61,229 bases of DNA from Cytophagales bacterium. Lineage in GTDB: Bacteria; Bacteroidota; Bacteroidia; Cytophagales; Cyclobacteriaceae. The DNA lies in contig DAHVFH010000175.1 in the NCBI GenBank assembly GCA_027317105.1, forward strand, positions 1 through 61,229. Reading direction: 5' to 3'. Below the pieces are notes generated by a model that saw only the letters and a list, made by a program, of their open reading frames with translations, was not told where the DNA came from and did not search any database. Below, piece by piece: positions 34,480 through 43,005 of the stretch. Every line of letters starts with the position of its first letter. Position 1 is the first letter of the stretch. The position numbers and the translations under genes are program-made.

Positions 34480-36633
34480 CTAATTAAAAAAAACTTCATC
34501 AACAAAAAACCAACCTTTCTGTCCTTTTCCGCTATGCCAGGCTGGGAGTTTTTTTATTGGCTTTGCTATGATTTTATAGTAAGCATAGTTGGCCTCCACT
34601 AAGGGGATTATCAAGGCATCTACCTTTGCTGATTCGTTGCTTTTTGGTTGAGCGACATTGATGGTCTTGATCAGGCTTATTTTTTGCTTTTCATTACCCG
34701 CCCACAACTCTACTTGGGCAGGAGGAAAAATGTACGAACCAGTATTTCTCCCATAACTGATCACAATGTTTTTTACTGCCGGAGCCTCTTGGCCAAAATA
34801 GAACCCTGCCTCGAATTCATTTTCTTTGAAACCCAACCAGGAAGCCTCCTTAAACTGATCGGCCAAGCCCTTCCGGCTGTCCATTAAACTTTTGGCGCCT
34901 TCGCCCACATATTGAGGATCCGGTTTTGTGAGTAGCTCGATTTCTTTAGCTTTATAGCCATCGACAAAACACATTACTTGATAAATGTCACTTTGCAACC
35001 AGCCCTCCTTATAAGCGCAGGCCTTTAAGTAAACTGTGGATTCAATTTTGATCGGGGATTCGTAAAGTTTACCGTGCACACTATCAGGACTTGTATTATC
35101 CATAGTATATCGAATTGTTGCGCCAGGCATAACGTGTTTCAAAATGACCCGTTCATTTTTTTTAAATACCCCTTCATTTACGAGACTTGGTTTGCTTAAT
35201 ACGATTGGCTGGTCATCTCGAAAGAGATTCCATACAATAGAAAGATTAGGGTATTGTTGGTTGATCGCTAATTGCTCGTTATTTGTGATCGGAGTATTCC
35301 AAACAAAAAGTTCTGTCAGTTGTGGCAATGGGAGTATATCGCTCAAGGATTGTGCATTCACTTTTGTTCCTGAAAGTGATAATGAAGTTAATTGGGTTAA
35401 TGGTTTCAATTCCTTTAAACCCGAAGATATTTTGGTAAAATTCAAATTAAGTTTTTCGAGGTTTTTAAATTTTCCGATAATTGAAAGCTCTTCATCCGTT
35501 ATGGGCATGTGCGCCAAGTTTAATTCTACCAATTGATCTTCAACTTCCTTTAACATTTCCAATGTCTTAAGGTTAAAGGCTTGTTGTACAAAAAAATCTG
35601 CCCGAAGGGCGGGGCTGTTTTCATACAAGGGGAACAAGGAGCAGAAGGGTGAATTGAGATTATTAATAACCTTGTCGGGAGCTGGATTGAAGGAATATTT
35701 TTTTTCAATTACTTGTTCCGGTTTTACAAGTAATTGAGATGTCATAATTCGGAAAGAATCCGTGGGTTTTAGTTCGGCCATCTTCTTTTCAAAGTCTGCA
35801 CCTGAGCGGATCCATGTTTCAAGAAAGTGAACTTCCGCTCCTGAAAGTTGTGCTTTACCATCTGGGGGCATGTGTTTATCATGAGTGAGCGGAAGGTGGA
35901 TTACTTTGATTAGGTTACTCTCTTCAGGTTTGCCTTCTACCCATTCCTTCCCGTGTTTCCCGCCTTTTACGAATTGCTTGATGGTGGTCATCACCAATTT
36001 TCCTTTTGCTTTCGAATCATTGTGGCAGGAGTAACATTTTTTTTCTAAGATTGGCTGAACCCCCAATTGGTAAACCGAAGAGTTCTCAACCGTTAAAAGC
36101 TGATTTGATTCCTTCACAATCGGCCCGAAAACAAAATTTTCTCCATGGGTAAGGGTGGCGCCAGTATGCCCCGAAAAGAGAATAGCTAACATCATTAAGG
36201 ATATTGTGCCGTAAAAAAAAACCTTTCTGTTCCGAAGATTTTCATAGTTAATCAGAACAAGGTAGCAAAGCCAGCTTAAGATCGTGCTGCTGATTTTATG
36301 CCGCATCAATAAAGTTGATCCATAATCACCCTGGAGGCTGAGAAGAAATCCGAAAAGCGCTGTCAGGGATGCGGTGAATGAAGTAAACAGCAGAACGATG
36401 AATGTTATTCTACTCAGTGTTTCGCGTTCAAGATCAATTCGCTGGGGGAGGAGTAGAAGGATTAAAAAAAATAGTGACAGCCCGATAGGAAGGTGAAGGA
36501 TTAGTGGATGGAGTCGCCCCATTACCTGCAACCATACCGGCAGCTTAACTTTATCGCCAACAAATAAAAAGAAAGTAAGCAGTACTTGAATACAAAAGAT
36601 CAAACTGACCAAAATGTTCTTGATCCTGCTCAT
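34480..36633 (-). CDS. membrane protein with cytochrome c domain, LRR and chitobiase-like C-terminal domain
   Basis: A 717-residue composite. The N-terminus has five or so helices (LHPLILHLPIGLSLFFLIL resembles DUF2231), then a Planctomycete-type cytochrome c domain with CYSCH (KKCYSCHNDSK) and HMPPDGKAQLSG as distal Met motif. Leucine-rich repeats follow (LTSLSLSGTKV, PQLTELFVWNTP), then a CHB_HEX_C-like segment (GATIRYTMDNTSPD), and a C-terminal discoidin-like beta domain ending WFFVDEVFFN. The set suggests electron transfer coupled to a sugar- or protein-binding surface module. It sits 3 bp after the DUF1501 gene. Confidence 0.85.
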   Translation of the reverse strand: MSRIKNILVSLIFCIQVLLTFFLFVGDKVKLPVWLQVMGRLHPLILHLPIGLSLFFLILLLLPQRIDLERETLSRITFIVLLFTSFTASLTALFGFLLSLQGDYGSTLLMRHKISSTILSWLCYLVLINYENLRNRKVFFYGTISLMMLAILFSGHTGATLTHGENFVFGPIVKESNQLLTVENSSVYQLGVQPILEKKCYSCHNDSKAKGKLVMTTIKQFVKGGKHGKEWVEGKPEESNLIKVIHLPLTHDKHMPPDGKAQLSGAEVHFLETWIRSGADFEKKMAELKPTDSFRIMTSQLLVKPEQVIEKKYSFNPAPDKVINNLNSPFCSLFPLYENSPALRADFFVQQAFNLKTLEMLKEVEDQLVELNLAHMPITDEELSIIGKFKNLEKLNLNFTKISSGLKELKPLTQLTSLSLSGTKVNAQSLSDILPLPQLTELFVWNTPITNNEQLAINQQYPNLSIVWNLFRDDQPIVLSKPSLVNEGVFKKNERVILKHVMPGATIRYTMDNTSPDSVHGKLYESPIKIESTVYLKACAYKEGWLQSDIYQVMCFVDGYKAKEIELLTKPDPQYVGEGAKSLMDSRKGLADQFKEASWLGFKENEFEAGFYFGQEAPAVKNIVISYGRNTGSYIFPPAQVELWAGNEKQKISLIKTINVAQPKSNESAKVDALIIPLVEANYAYYKIIAKPIKKLPAWHSGKGQKGWFFVDEVFFN

Positions 36634-36636
36634 CAG

Positions 36637-38088
36637 TTAGGCTAATACACCATGCACTACCTTACCCGCCACATCCGTCAACCGGTATCGTCTTCCAAGA
36701 TGCTTGAAGGTAAGTTTTTCGTGATTGAGGCCCATTAGGTGTAAGACGGTGGCGTGAAAATCATTTACATGCACAGGATCTTTAACAATGTTGTACCCAA
36801 ACTCATCCGATTCTCCATAGACGAGGCCTGGCTTGACACCCCCACCGGCCATCCAGATCGAATAACATCTGGGGTGATGGTCGCGTCCATAGTTATCTTT
36901 TGAAAGATCACCTTGGCAATAATTCGTTCGTCCAAACTCACCGCCCCAGATCACCAATGTTTCGTCCAGCAACCCACGCTGTTTTAAGTCCATCACCAAT
37001 CCCGCAGTTGCACGATCCACATCTTGTGCTTGCAGAGGCATCTCGCCCACTAAATTCCCATGTTGGTCCCACCCCTGATGGTAAAGTTGTACAAACCGTA
37101 CGCCTGCTTCTGAAAGTTTTCGGGCCATCAAGCAATTTGAAGCATAGGTTCCTGGAACTAAACAATCTGCTCCATACATTTTGATTATACGGTCAGGCTC
37201 TTTCGTTAGATCGGACAGTTCCGGCACGGCCGTTTGCATGCGATAGGCCATTTCATATTGTTTTATTCGTGTTTGAATTTCGGGGTCTCCAAACTCTTCA
37301 TAATTCAGATTGTTGAGTTCACTGAGATGATCCAACATCTTGCGGCTCGCTTCGCGATCTCGCCCTTTGGGATCTTGAAGGTAAAGGATACGTTCTTCGC
37401 TGCTGCTGAATTGAACGCCCTGATGAATACTATCTAAAAAACCGTTTGTCCACAACTTGGAGTAAACACCTTGGCCGTTGCCTCTTCCCCGCGAAAGCAA
37501 AACACAAAAGGCAGGCAGGTTTTTATTTTCGCTGCCGAGGCCATAGCTGAGCCAAGCGCCCATGCTTGGTCGGTTTCCTTGTTGGGCGCCAGTCTGCATA
37601 AAGGTCAAGGCCGGGTCATGATTAATGGCATCGGTGTGCATGGATTTGATCACGCACATCTCATCAACAATTTTGGCCATGTTGGGGAAAAGTTCGCTTA
37701 CCCAGGTTCCTGATTGACCATATTGTTTGAAAGAAAAATGAGAACCAACTAACGGAAACTTAGCTTGATTCGAAGTCATGCCCGTTAAGCGCTGGCCGTT
37801 TCTTATTGACTCCGGCAAATCTTGACCTGCCATCTGGTTGAGCAGCGGTTTGTAATCAAAGCTTTCCAATTGCGAAGGTGCTCCATTTTGAAATAGATAA
37901 ATAATTCGTTTAGCTTTTGGTGCGAAGTGAGACAAGCCTGAAAATGCGGCAGCATCATTTTCGTCATTTTTGAATAAATCGGGAATGAGTAACGACCCCA
38001 GTGCCACCGAGCCGAGACCCATGCTCAACTTCCCTAAGAAATGTCTTCGGTTAACATGAAATCGATTTTCTAAAAATTCATTCCCCAT
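36637..38088 (-). CDS. DUF1501 (sulfatase-like) Tat-exported protein
   Basis: A 483-residue protein with a textbook Tat motif NRRHFLGKLSMGLGSVALG. The body matches DUF1501, a family in the alkaline-phosphatase/sulfatase superfamily, with FQNGAPSQLESFDYKP, TGAQQGNRPSMGAWLSYG, GVRFVQLYHQGWDQHG and WGGEFGRTNYCQGD. The Ser/Cys that becomes formylglycine in sulfatases is not seen. It pairs with DUF1549/DUF1553 (4 bp upstream in the same operon) exactly as in Planctomycetes and Verrucomicrobia, where these pairs are abundant and their function is unknown. Confidence 0.9.
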   Translation of the reverse strand: MGNEFLENRFHVNRRHFLGKLSMGLGSVALGSLLIPDLFKNDENDAAAFSGLSHFAPKAKRIIYLFQNGAPSQLESFDYKPLLNQMAGQDLPESIRNGQRLTGMTSNQAKFPLVGSHFSFKQYGQSGTWVSELFPNMAKIVDEMCVIKSMHTDAINHDPALTFMQTGAQQGNRPSMGAWLSYGLGSENKNLPAFCVLLSRGRGNGQGVYSKLWTNGFLDSIHQGVQFSSSEERILYLQDPKGRDREASRKMLDHLSELNNLNYEEFGDPEIQTRIKQYEMAYRMQTAVPELSDLTKEPDRIIKMYGADCLVPGTYASNCLMARKLSEAGVRFVQLYHQGWDQHGNLVGEMPLQAQDVDRATAGLVMDLKQRGLLDETLVIWGGEFGRTNYCQGDLSKDNYGRDHHPRCYSIWMAGGGVKPGLVYGESDEFGYNIVKDPVHVNDFHATVLHLMGLNHEKLTFKHLGRRYRLTDVAGKVVHGVLA

Positions 38089-38092
38089 AAAT

Positions 38093-40408
38093 TCAGGTTT
38101 TGGTAATGGCTTCCTCCATATTGTAAATCGTGTGGATGACTTGCATTAAAGCTGCCAATGTGGCGGCATCACTCGTTTTTCTATGCGGGTATTCACCGGC
38201 ATTGATACACTGGTCAGCTTTCTCTTTTGATTGTCCGAATAGTTTTAGCTCATGTTGTAAATAACACATCAAGATATCAAGTTCCTCTTTTTTGGGTTGG
38301 CGACATATGATCGAACGGAAAGCGTGGTCAATTTTTTCTTGATTAGAAATCTTCTCGTCCATCAACCGCTCGGCCATTACCCTTGCCGATTCAAGAATGA
38401 GGGGATCGTTCATCAACACCAAAGCCTGCAGCGGGGTACTAGTCCGCATACGGTTTACTTCACATTGATCGCGGTTGCTAGCATCAAACACCAGCATAAC
38501 AGGAGGAGGCACGGTGCGCTTGATGAAACTGTACAATCCCCTGCGGTACAATTTATCGCCATGATCCTGAATATAACGGGACAGGCCTCGTCCGGAGGTT
38601 GAGGCCTCCCAAATCCCTTTCGGTTGATAGGGTTTCACACTGGGGCCACCAATTTCTTTCACCAAAAGCCCGCTGCTTGAGAGGGCAAGATCACGAATTG
38701 CTTCGGCAGTCATCCGTAGGCGAGGTGCACGGGAAAGAAAAATATTTTCCGGGTCGGCCGCAATTTTTTCTTTCGTCACTTTCGAGGATTGCCGATAGGT
38801 GGAGGACATTACAATCTGTTTAACCAACCGCTTGATGTTCCAGCCATTTTCCATAAAATCAATCGCCAACCAATCGAGCAATTGTGGGTGCGAGGGCATT
38901 TCTCCTTGCATTCCAAAATCCCCCGATGTTTTTACAAGCCCCCTTCCAAAAAATTCTTGCCACATCCTGTTTACGAAAACGCGGGAGGTGAGTGGATTTT
39001 TTTTATCAACCAACCATTTTGCTAACCCGAGCCGGTTGCTCCCATATTTCAAGGAATCGAATGGAAGGATGGCGGAAGGCAACCCAATACTTACCAAATC
39101 GCCCGGGGCATCATATACCCCGCGCTTCAAAACATGTGTTGGCCGTTTGGTCGGCTTGTCTTGCATCACCATCACCTCCACTGCAGCGGTATCTTTTTTG
39201 TTGATGAAGGAAAAAATATTGGCTACCTCATCGGAATTGATTTTTATTTTCGGAGGGTCAGCCAATGAACCTAAGCTGATGTCACCCACCAAGCCCTTCT
39301 CAGGAACTTGGTTGAAGAAAGCAAACGTGCTATAATAATCTTTTTGGGCGATGGGATCGTATTTGTGGTCGTGGCATTTGGCGCATTCAAAGGTAAGGGC
39401 AAGAAAGGCTTTACCAAAGGTATTGGTCCGATCGGTGACATACTCTATCCTATACTCTTCATCGATCACACCGCCTTCCTGCGTGATCTTGTGGTTGCGG
39501 TTGAACCCCGTGGCCAATAATTGTTCTTTAGTTGGATTCTGCAATAAGTCTCCGGCCAGTTGCCAAGTCACAAATTCATCGTACGGATAATTTTCATTAA
39601 AGGCATGAATAACCCAATCACGCCATGGCCACATGGTACGTAAGCCATCGTCCTGATAGCCGTGCGTATCGGCATAGCGCGCAATATCCATCCAGTAAAC
39701 AGCCATTTTTTCTCCGTACTGAGGTTGGGTCAGTAAATGATCAACTATTTTCTCGTACGCGTTTTCCGCATCGTTTTTTAAAAAATCATTTTGTGTCAAT
39801 ACGGAAGGGGGGAGGCCGATGATGTCAAGGCTTAATCGTTTTAATAATCGTTCTTTGTCTGCTTCTGGGTTGGGTTGCAAGTTGTTGTTGTCCATGACAG
39901 CTAATGTGAAATAATCAATTTCATTTTTTGGCCATTTGGTATTTTCAACTTTTGGGAGCGGACTTTTCTTAGGAGGAATAAAAGCCCAATGCGGTTTGTA
40001 TTTAGCACCTTGACCAATCCATTTCTTAATCACATCAATTTCATCTGAATTCAACTTTAGGTTAGAGCGAACCGGAGGCATTACTTCTGATGTGTCTGGT
40101 GAAGAAATTCGTAAGTAAACGATTGATGCATCAGGATCTCCAGGAACAATGGCATGTTGGGAGGGATTTTCTTTTAAAGCCGCATAGGCACCTTCAGGAG
40201 AATCCAATCGCAAATTAGCTTTTCGTTGTTTGGCATCGGGGCCGTGGCACTTGAAGCAGCGATCGGATAGGATAGGGCGGATATGAAGATTGAAATCAAT
40301 GGAGTCAGAATCACCAGACAAAGAAGAACTATGCTCGCAACGAGAAAAAATCAATTCTACGGTGATCAATAAGAAAATGTACTTTAAACCTAGAAGTGAG
40401 ATATTCAT
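38093..40408 (-). CDS. cytochrome-domain DUF1549/DUF1553 protein
   Basis: A 771-residue lipoprotein-like exported protein (signal ILLGLKYIFLLITVELIFSRC). Order of domains: PSCyt1 cytochrome c (CFKCH in DRCFKCHGPD, distal part PPVRSNLKL), DUF1549 (about residues 160-370, including a second heme-like CAKCH in FECAKCHDHKYDPI), and DUF1553 (about 430-700; NRMWQEFFGRGLVKT, SSTYRQSS, RGLYSFIKRTVPPP). It is the Planctomycete-style partner of the DUF1501 gene 4 bp away. Redox chemistry outside the cytoplasm is implied by the hemes; the reaction is unknown. Confidence 0.92.
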   Translation of the reverse strand: MNISLLGLKYIFLLITVELIFSRCEHSSSLSGDSDSIDFNLHIRPILSDRCFKCHGPDAKQRKANLRLDSPEGAYAALKENPSQHAIVPGDPDASIVYLRISSPDTSEVMPPVRSNLKLNSDEIDVIKKWIGQGAKYKPHWAFIPPKKSPLPKVENTKWPKNEIDYFTLAVMDNNNLQPNPEADKERLLKRLSLDIIGLPPSVLTQNDFLKNDAENAYEKIVDHLLTQPQYGEKMAVYWMDIARYADTHGYQDDGLRTMWPWRDWVIHAFNENYPYDEFVTWQLAGDLLQNPTKEQLLATGFNRNHKITQEGGVIDEEYRIEYVTDRTNTFGKAFLALTFECAKCHDHKYDPIAQKDYYSTFAFFNQVPEKGLVGDISLGSLADPPKIKINSDEVANIFSFINKKDTAAVEVMVMQDKPTKRPTHVLKRGVYDAPGDLVSIGLPSAILPFDSLKYGSNRLGLAKWLVDKKNPLTSRVFVNRMWQEFFGRGLVKTSGDFGMQGEMPSHPQLLDWLAIDFMENGWNIKRLVKQIVMSSTYRQSSKVTKEKIAADPENIFLSRAPRLRMTAEAIRDLALSSSGLLVKEIGGPSVKPYQPKGIWEASTSGRGLSRYIQDHGDKLYRRGLYSFIKRTVPPPVMLVFDASNRDQCEVNRMRTSTPLQALVLMNDPLILESARVMAERLMDEKISNQEKIDHAFRSIICRQPKKEELDILMCYLQHELKLFGQSKEKADQCINAGEYPHRKTSDAATLAALMQVIHTIYNMEEAITKT

Positions 40409-40553
40409 TGCCTTCGGTGAATAATTGAACTAAACAAATATATCTAATCAAGGATCATAATTCAAGGCTTTTCCCCTTATGCCTATTCCAAATTTCTTTT
40501 TGTTTTTAGTAAAATGAAAGTTATAAATGGGTTTAAAAAATACCTTGCTATAG

Positions 40554-41252
40554 TTATTCCTTCAATGTAAGAACCCCAAAGGATGAAGGGATATGAAAAT
40601 CAGGCGTAGGTGAATCTGGCGTTGCCCAACTGATCCACTTCATGGTGGCTTTGTTTCCAACAAGATTTATACAATTGGCGCGATACAATCCAGCCTGAAG
40701 GGTATTATTTTTTAAAAGCCCGAGCTCGCGCAGAGAAGATTTTCCGATCGCAATTTCAACAATGTACCCATCCCCGGTTCGGGAAGTTTTGATGATCAAT
40801 TGCCCTGATGGCCACGACCATGCGGCATTAAATTTTCTAGTAAACTCAGCCTGATAATCGTACACCCTTCCCAATGGGTCGACCTCAAGGCCAAAGTATG
40901 GAGATGTGATGTCCGCCCGCTTAAAAAATATTTCAACCCGATCACAGTTCAATACATCTGTCTTATCATTCCTCTCCACATAAATGTTTACGTTCACATC
41001 TTTTACGGTAAATAAGCAATACAGCCAGTCGCTATTGTGCACTGCCTTAAATGACGTGAAAGGAGCTTTCTCATTTTCCCAGGGGTAGATAAAATCAGAA
41101 AGCTCAATTGCGTTTTCCCAAAGTGCGTTGTCTCCTTTCCCATTGAGCAGGAGTTCGTCTTGAATTGCTTTGACGCTGTACGTCTTGCTGCTTTTTCTTG
41201 GGTGATTCAAAACAGTCATGGCCAAGAAGAGAGCGAGATAATAGGAAGCCAT
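40554..41252 (-). CDS. exported CBM9-like carbohydrate-binding protein
   Basis: A 232-residue protein with a short signal (MASYYLALFLAMTVL). The body matches the CBM9-like fold found in xylanases and in free-standing form: ALWENAIELSDFIYPW, SDWLYCLFTVKDVNVNIY, DCDRVEIFF-like DRVEIFFKR and ISWATPDSPTPDFHIP. Such modules bind the reducing ends of sugars. It sits 145 bp upstream of the DUF1549/DUF1553 gene and 24 bp after the SelA-like gene, so it may capture the same substrate. Confidence 0.75.
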   Translation of the reverse strand: MASYYLALFLAMTVLNHPRKSSKTYSVKAIQDELLLNGKGDNALWENAIELSDFIYPWENEKAPFTSFKAVHNSDWLYCLFTVKDVNVNIYVERNDKTDVLNCDRVEIFFKRADITSPYFGLEVDPLGRVYDYQAEFTRKFNAAWSWPSGQLIIKTSRTGDGYIVEIAIGKSSLRELGLLKNNTLQAGLYRANCINLVGNKATMKWISWATPDSPTPDFHIPSSFGVLTLKE

Positions 41253-41276
41253 ACAATTTTCTGATAGGTGATGAAA

Positions 41277-42497
41277 CTATTTTGGTGTAGATCCAGCTGC
41301 ATCTGAGAGGATTTCATTAACCCGCTTTGCTACTATCCGCTCTTCGCCAGGGATCATCATCCAAGTGGTCATATCCAGGGACTCGCTTCCACCAACGGTC
41401 TCGATCGATGGATGTCCGTTGCGTAGCGCGTCACGAGCCGCATCGGGCGTAATCTTAATTTTAGTTTGATCCCACCTCAAACGAATGGAGGGTACGTGGT
41501 TAGCCACTTCGGGTACGTGGATTTCAGGGGTCACGCCAGGCACAGATAGGGCGGCATCGCTAATCATTTTGACTTGATTTTCCCACAATGTCCAATCAGC
41601 CTTGTGGTCTCTATTCAAATACACTTCGATGGCTACGAGCATACCTAAGATTTCCTCTTTATTGACCTTCATTCCTCGCCCCACGGTACTTCCATTAGGC
41701 GGAGCATTTTTTCGAGCAGCAGCGATCAGATCTTTTTTACCTAGTAAGAGGCCTGCACTTTGTGGCCCGCGTAATCCTTTGCCACCAGAAAAGCAAACCA
41801 GATCAAAACCCATTTGAGTGTACTTCCATAAATTCTCAACGGGCGGAACATCAGCGGCACAGTCATTCATACAGGGGATATTATATTTTTTTGCCACTTC
41901 CACGAATTCAGTATCTTTTATTTTCCCTAAAAAATTATTTGCATTCAAAAACCAGAGCATTGCCGTTTTGTCGTTGATGGCGGTCTCTAATTCTTTTCTG
42001 GTTCCCACTTCAATAATTTTTACTCCACAATTCCGGATCGCATGAGCGTATCCAATCCGGTGGGCTTTTTGCATAATCACTTCGGTCTTTAATCCGGTCA
42101 TATCCGTTGGAATTTGGTCAGCCTTTGCAAAGTCAGCTCCGGTTATTACACCAGCGGTTCCAAGGGTAATGGCAGATGCTGCCCCTGCGGTCACCATGGC
42201 GGCTTCGCACTTGAGCAACTCAGCCAATCGTTCACCAACTTTATCCTGCAGCTCTTCCAAATTTACAAACTGCAGCGCTGAGTAGTTGATAGCATCAATT
42301 ACTTCCGGGTGGGGGAGTGATGCTGTCAAAGCAGTGTAGGTGCCCGCAGCATTGATAAAAGTACGAACGCCAAGCTCTTTGAAAAAATCGCGGTTAAAAT
42401 CTTTTTCTTCAGCAGGCCTTGCAAGCAGATCGCTTGCCGTCAACCCTAGCAGGGGTAGGGTAGCGATACCTTTTAATATTTCTCTCCTTTTATTCAT
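41277..42497 (-). CDS. Tat-exported SelA-like PLP enzyme, second copy
   Basis: A 406-residue paralogue of the enzyme in the plus-strand arm, without the added C-terminal domain. Signal MNKRREILKGIATLPLLGLT. K240 in CFSGGKGLRGPQ is the Schiff-base Lys; D212 or D216 in PCMNDCAADVPP serves PLP. Family knowledge: SelA/DgaE-type lyases eliminate ammonia from D-glucosaminate-type acids to 2-keto-3-deoxy acids. The start lies 1 bp after the RidA stop (TAAGATG), so the two are translationally coupled. An exported PLP enzyme implies Tat transport of the folded holoenzyme. Confidence 0.85.
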   Translation of the reverse strand: MNKRREILKGIATLPLLGLTASDLLARPAEEKDFNRDFFKELGVRTFINAAGTYTALTASLPHPEVIDAINYSALQFVNLEELQDKVGERLAELLKCEAAMVTAGAASAITLGTAGVITGADFAKADQIPTDMTGLKTEVIMQKAHRIGYAHAIRNCGVKIIEVGTRKELETAINDKTAMLWFLNANNFLGKIKDTEFVEVAKKYNIPCMNDCAADVPPVENLWKYTQMGFDLVCFSGGKGLRGPQSAGLLLGKKDLIAAARKNAPPNGSTVGRGMKVNKEEILGMLVAIEVYLNRDHKADWTLWENQVKMISDAALSVPGVTPEIHVPEVANHVPSIRLRWDQTKIKITPDAARDALRNGHPSIETVGGSESLDMTTWMMIPGEERIVAKRVNEILSDAAGSTPK

Positions 42498-42498
42498 C

Positions 42499-42975
42499 TT
42501 ATTTGTCGTTAAGCGCGGCAATACAATCAATCTCTACCAATGAATCCCCAGGAATACCCCCAGCTGCCGCGATGGTGGTGCGGACTGGAGGGTTTTTTCC
42601 AAACTTACCTCTGAAGACTTCATTCATGGCCTTATAATCCTTCAAGTCATTGAGATAAACATTTACTTTTAATACCCTTTCCATTGATGACCCAGCTTTT
42701 TCCAATTCTTTCTTGAGTTCGTCTAGAACGTGCTTGGTGTGGGAAGTGATGTCTCCTTCAAAATGGGCTCCTTTTCCGGCAATGTAGACGAGACCACCAT
42801 ACGTTTGCGAACTGGAGAAAAGGGGAATCTCTTGATCGAGGATTACATCTCCGGTGTTGATCGCATCATTGTTTTCCTCGTTTTGAAAAACGCCAGCATT
42901 TGCAATTGTAAGACCGAAAAGACCTGCTGTGCCTGCAATGATTTTCTTGAAAATTGTTCTTCTGTTTGTCTTCAT
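42499..42975 (-). CDS. Tat-exported RidA-family protein
   Basis: A 158-residue Rid protein with a strong Tat motif NRRTIFKKIIAGTAGLFG. R132 in PPVRTTIAA corresponds to the Arg needed for imine/enamine hydrolysis in RidA proteins, with E148 in LVEIDCIA behind it. RidA normally clears reactive enamines released by PLP-dependent dehydratases in the cytoplasm. Here it is exported and joined by a 1-bp gap to a PLP lyase gene, which is a strong functional pointer. It follows the cytochrome-linked dehydrogenase gene by 30 bp. Confidence 0.9.
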   Translation of the reverse strand: MKTNRRTIFKKIIAGTAGLFGLTIANAGVFQNEENNDAINTGDVILDQEIPLFSSSQTYGGLVYIAGKGAHFEGDITSHTKHVLDELKKELEKAGSSMERVLKVNVYLNDLKDYKAMNEVFRGKFGKNPPVRTTIAAAGGIPGDSLVEIDCIAALNDK

Positions 42976-43005
42976 TGTAGTTGAGTTTAAGTTATTGATG
43001 TTTAT

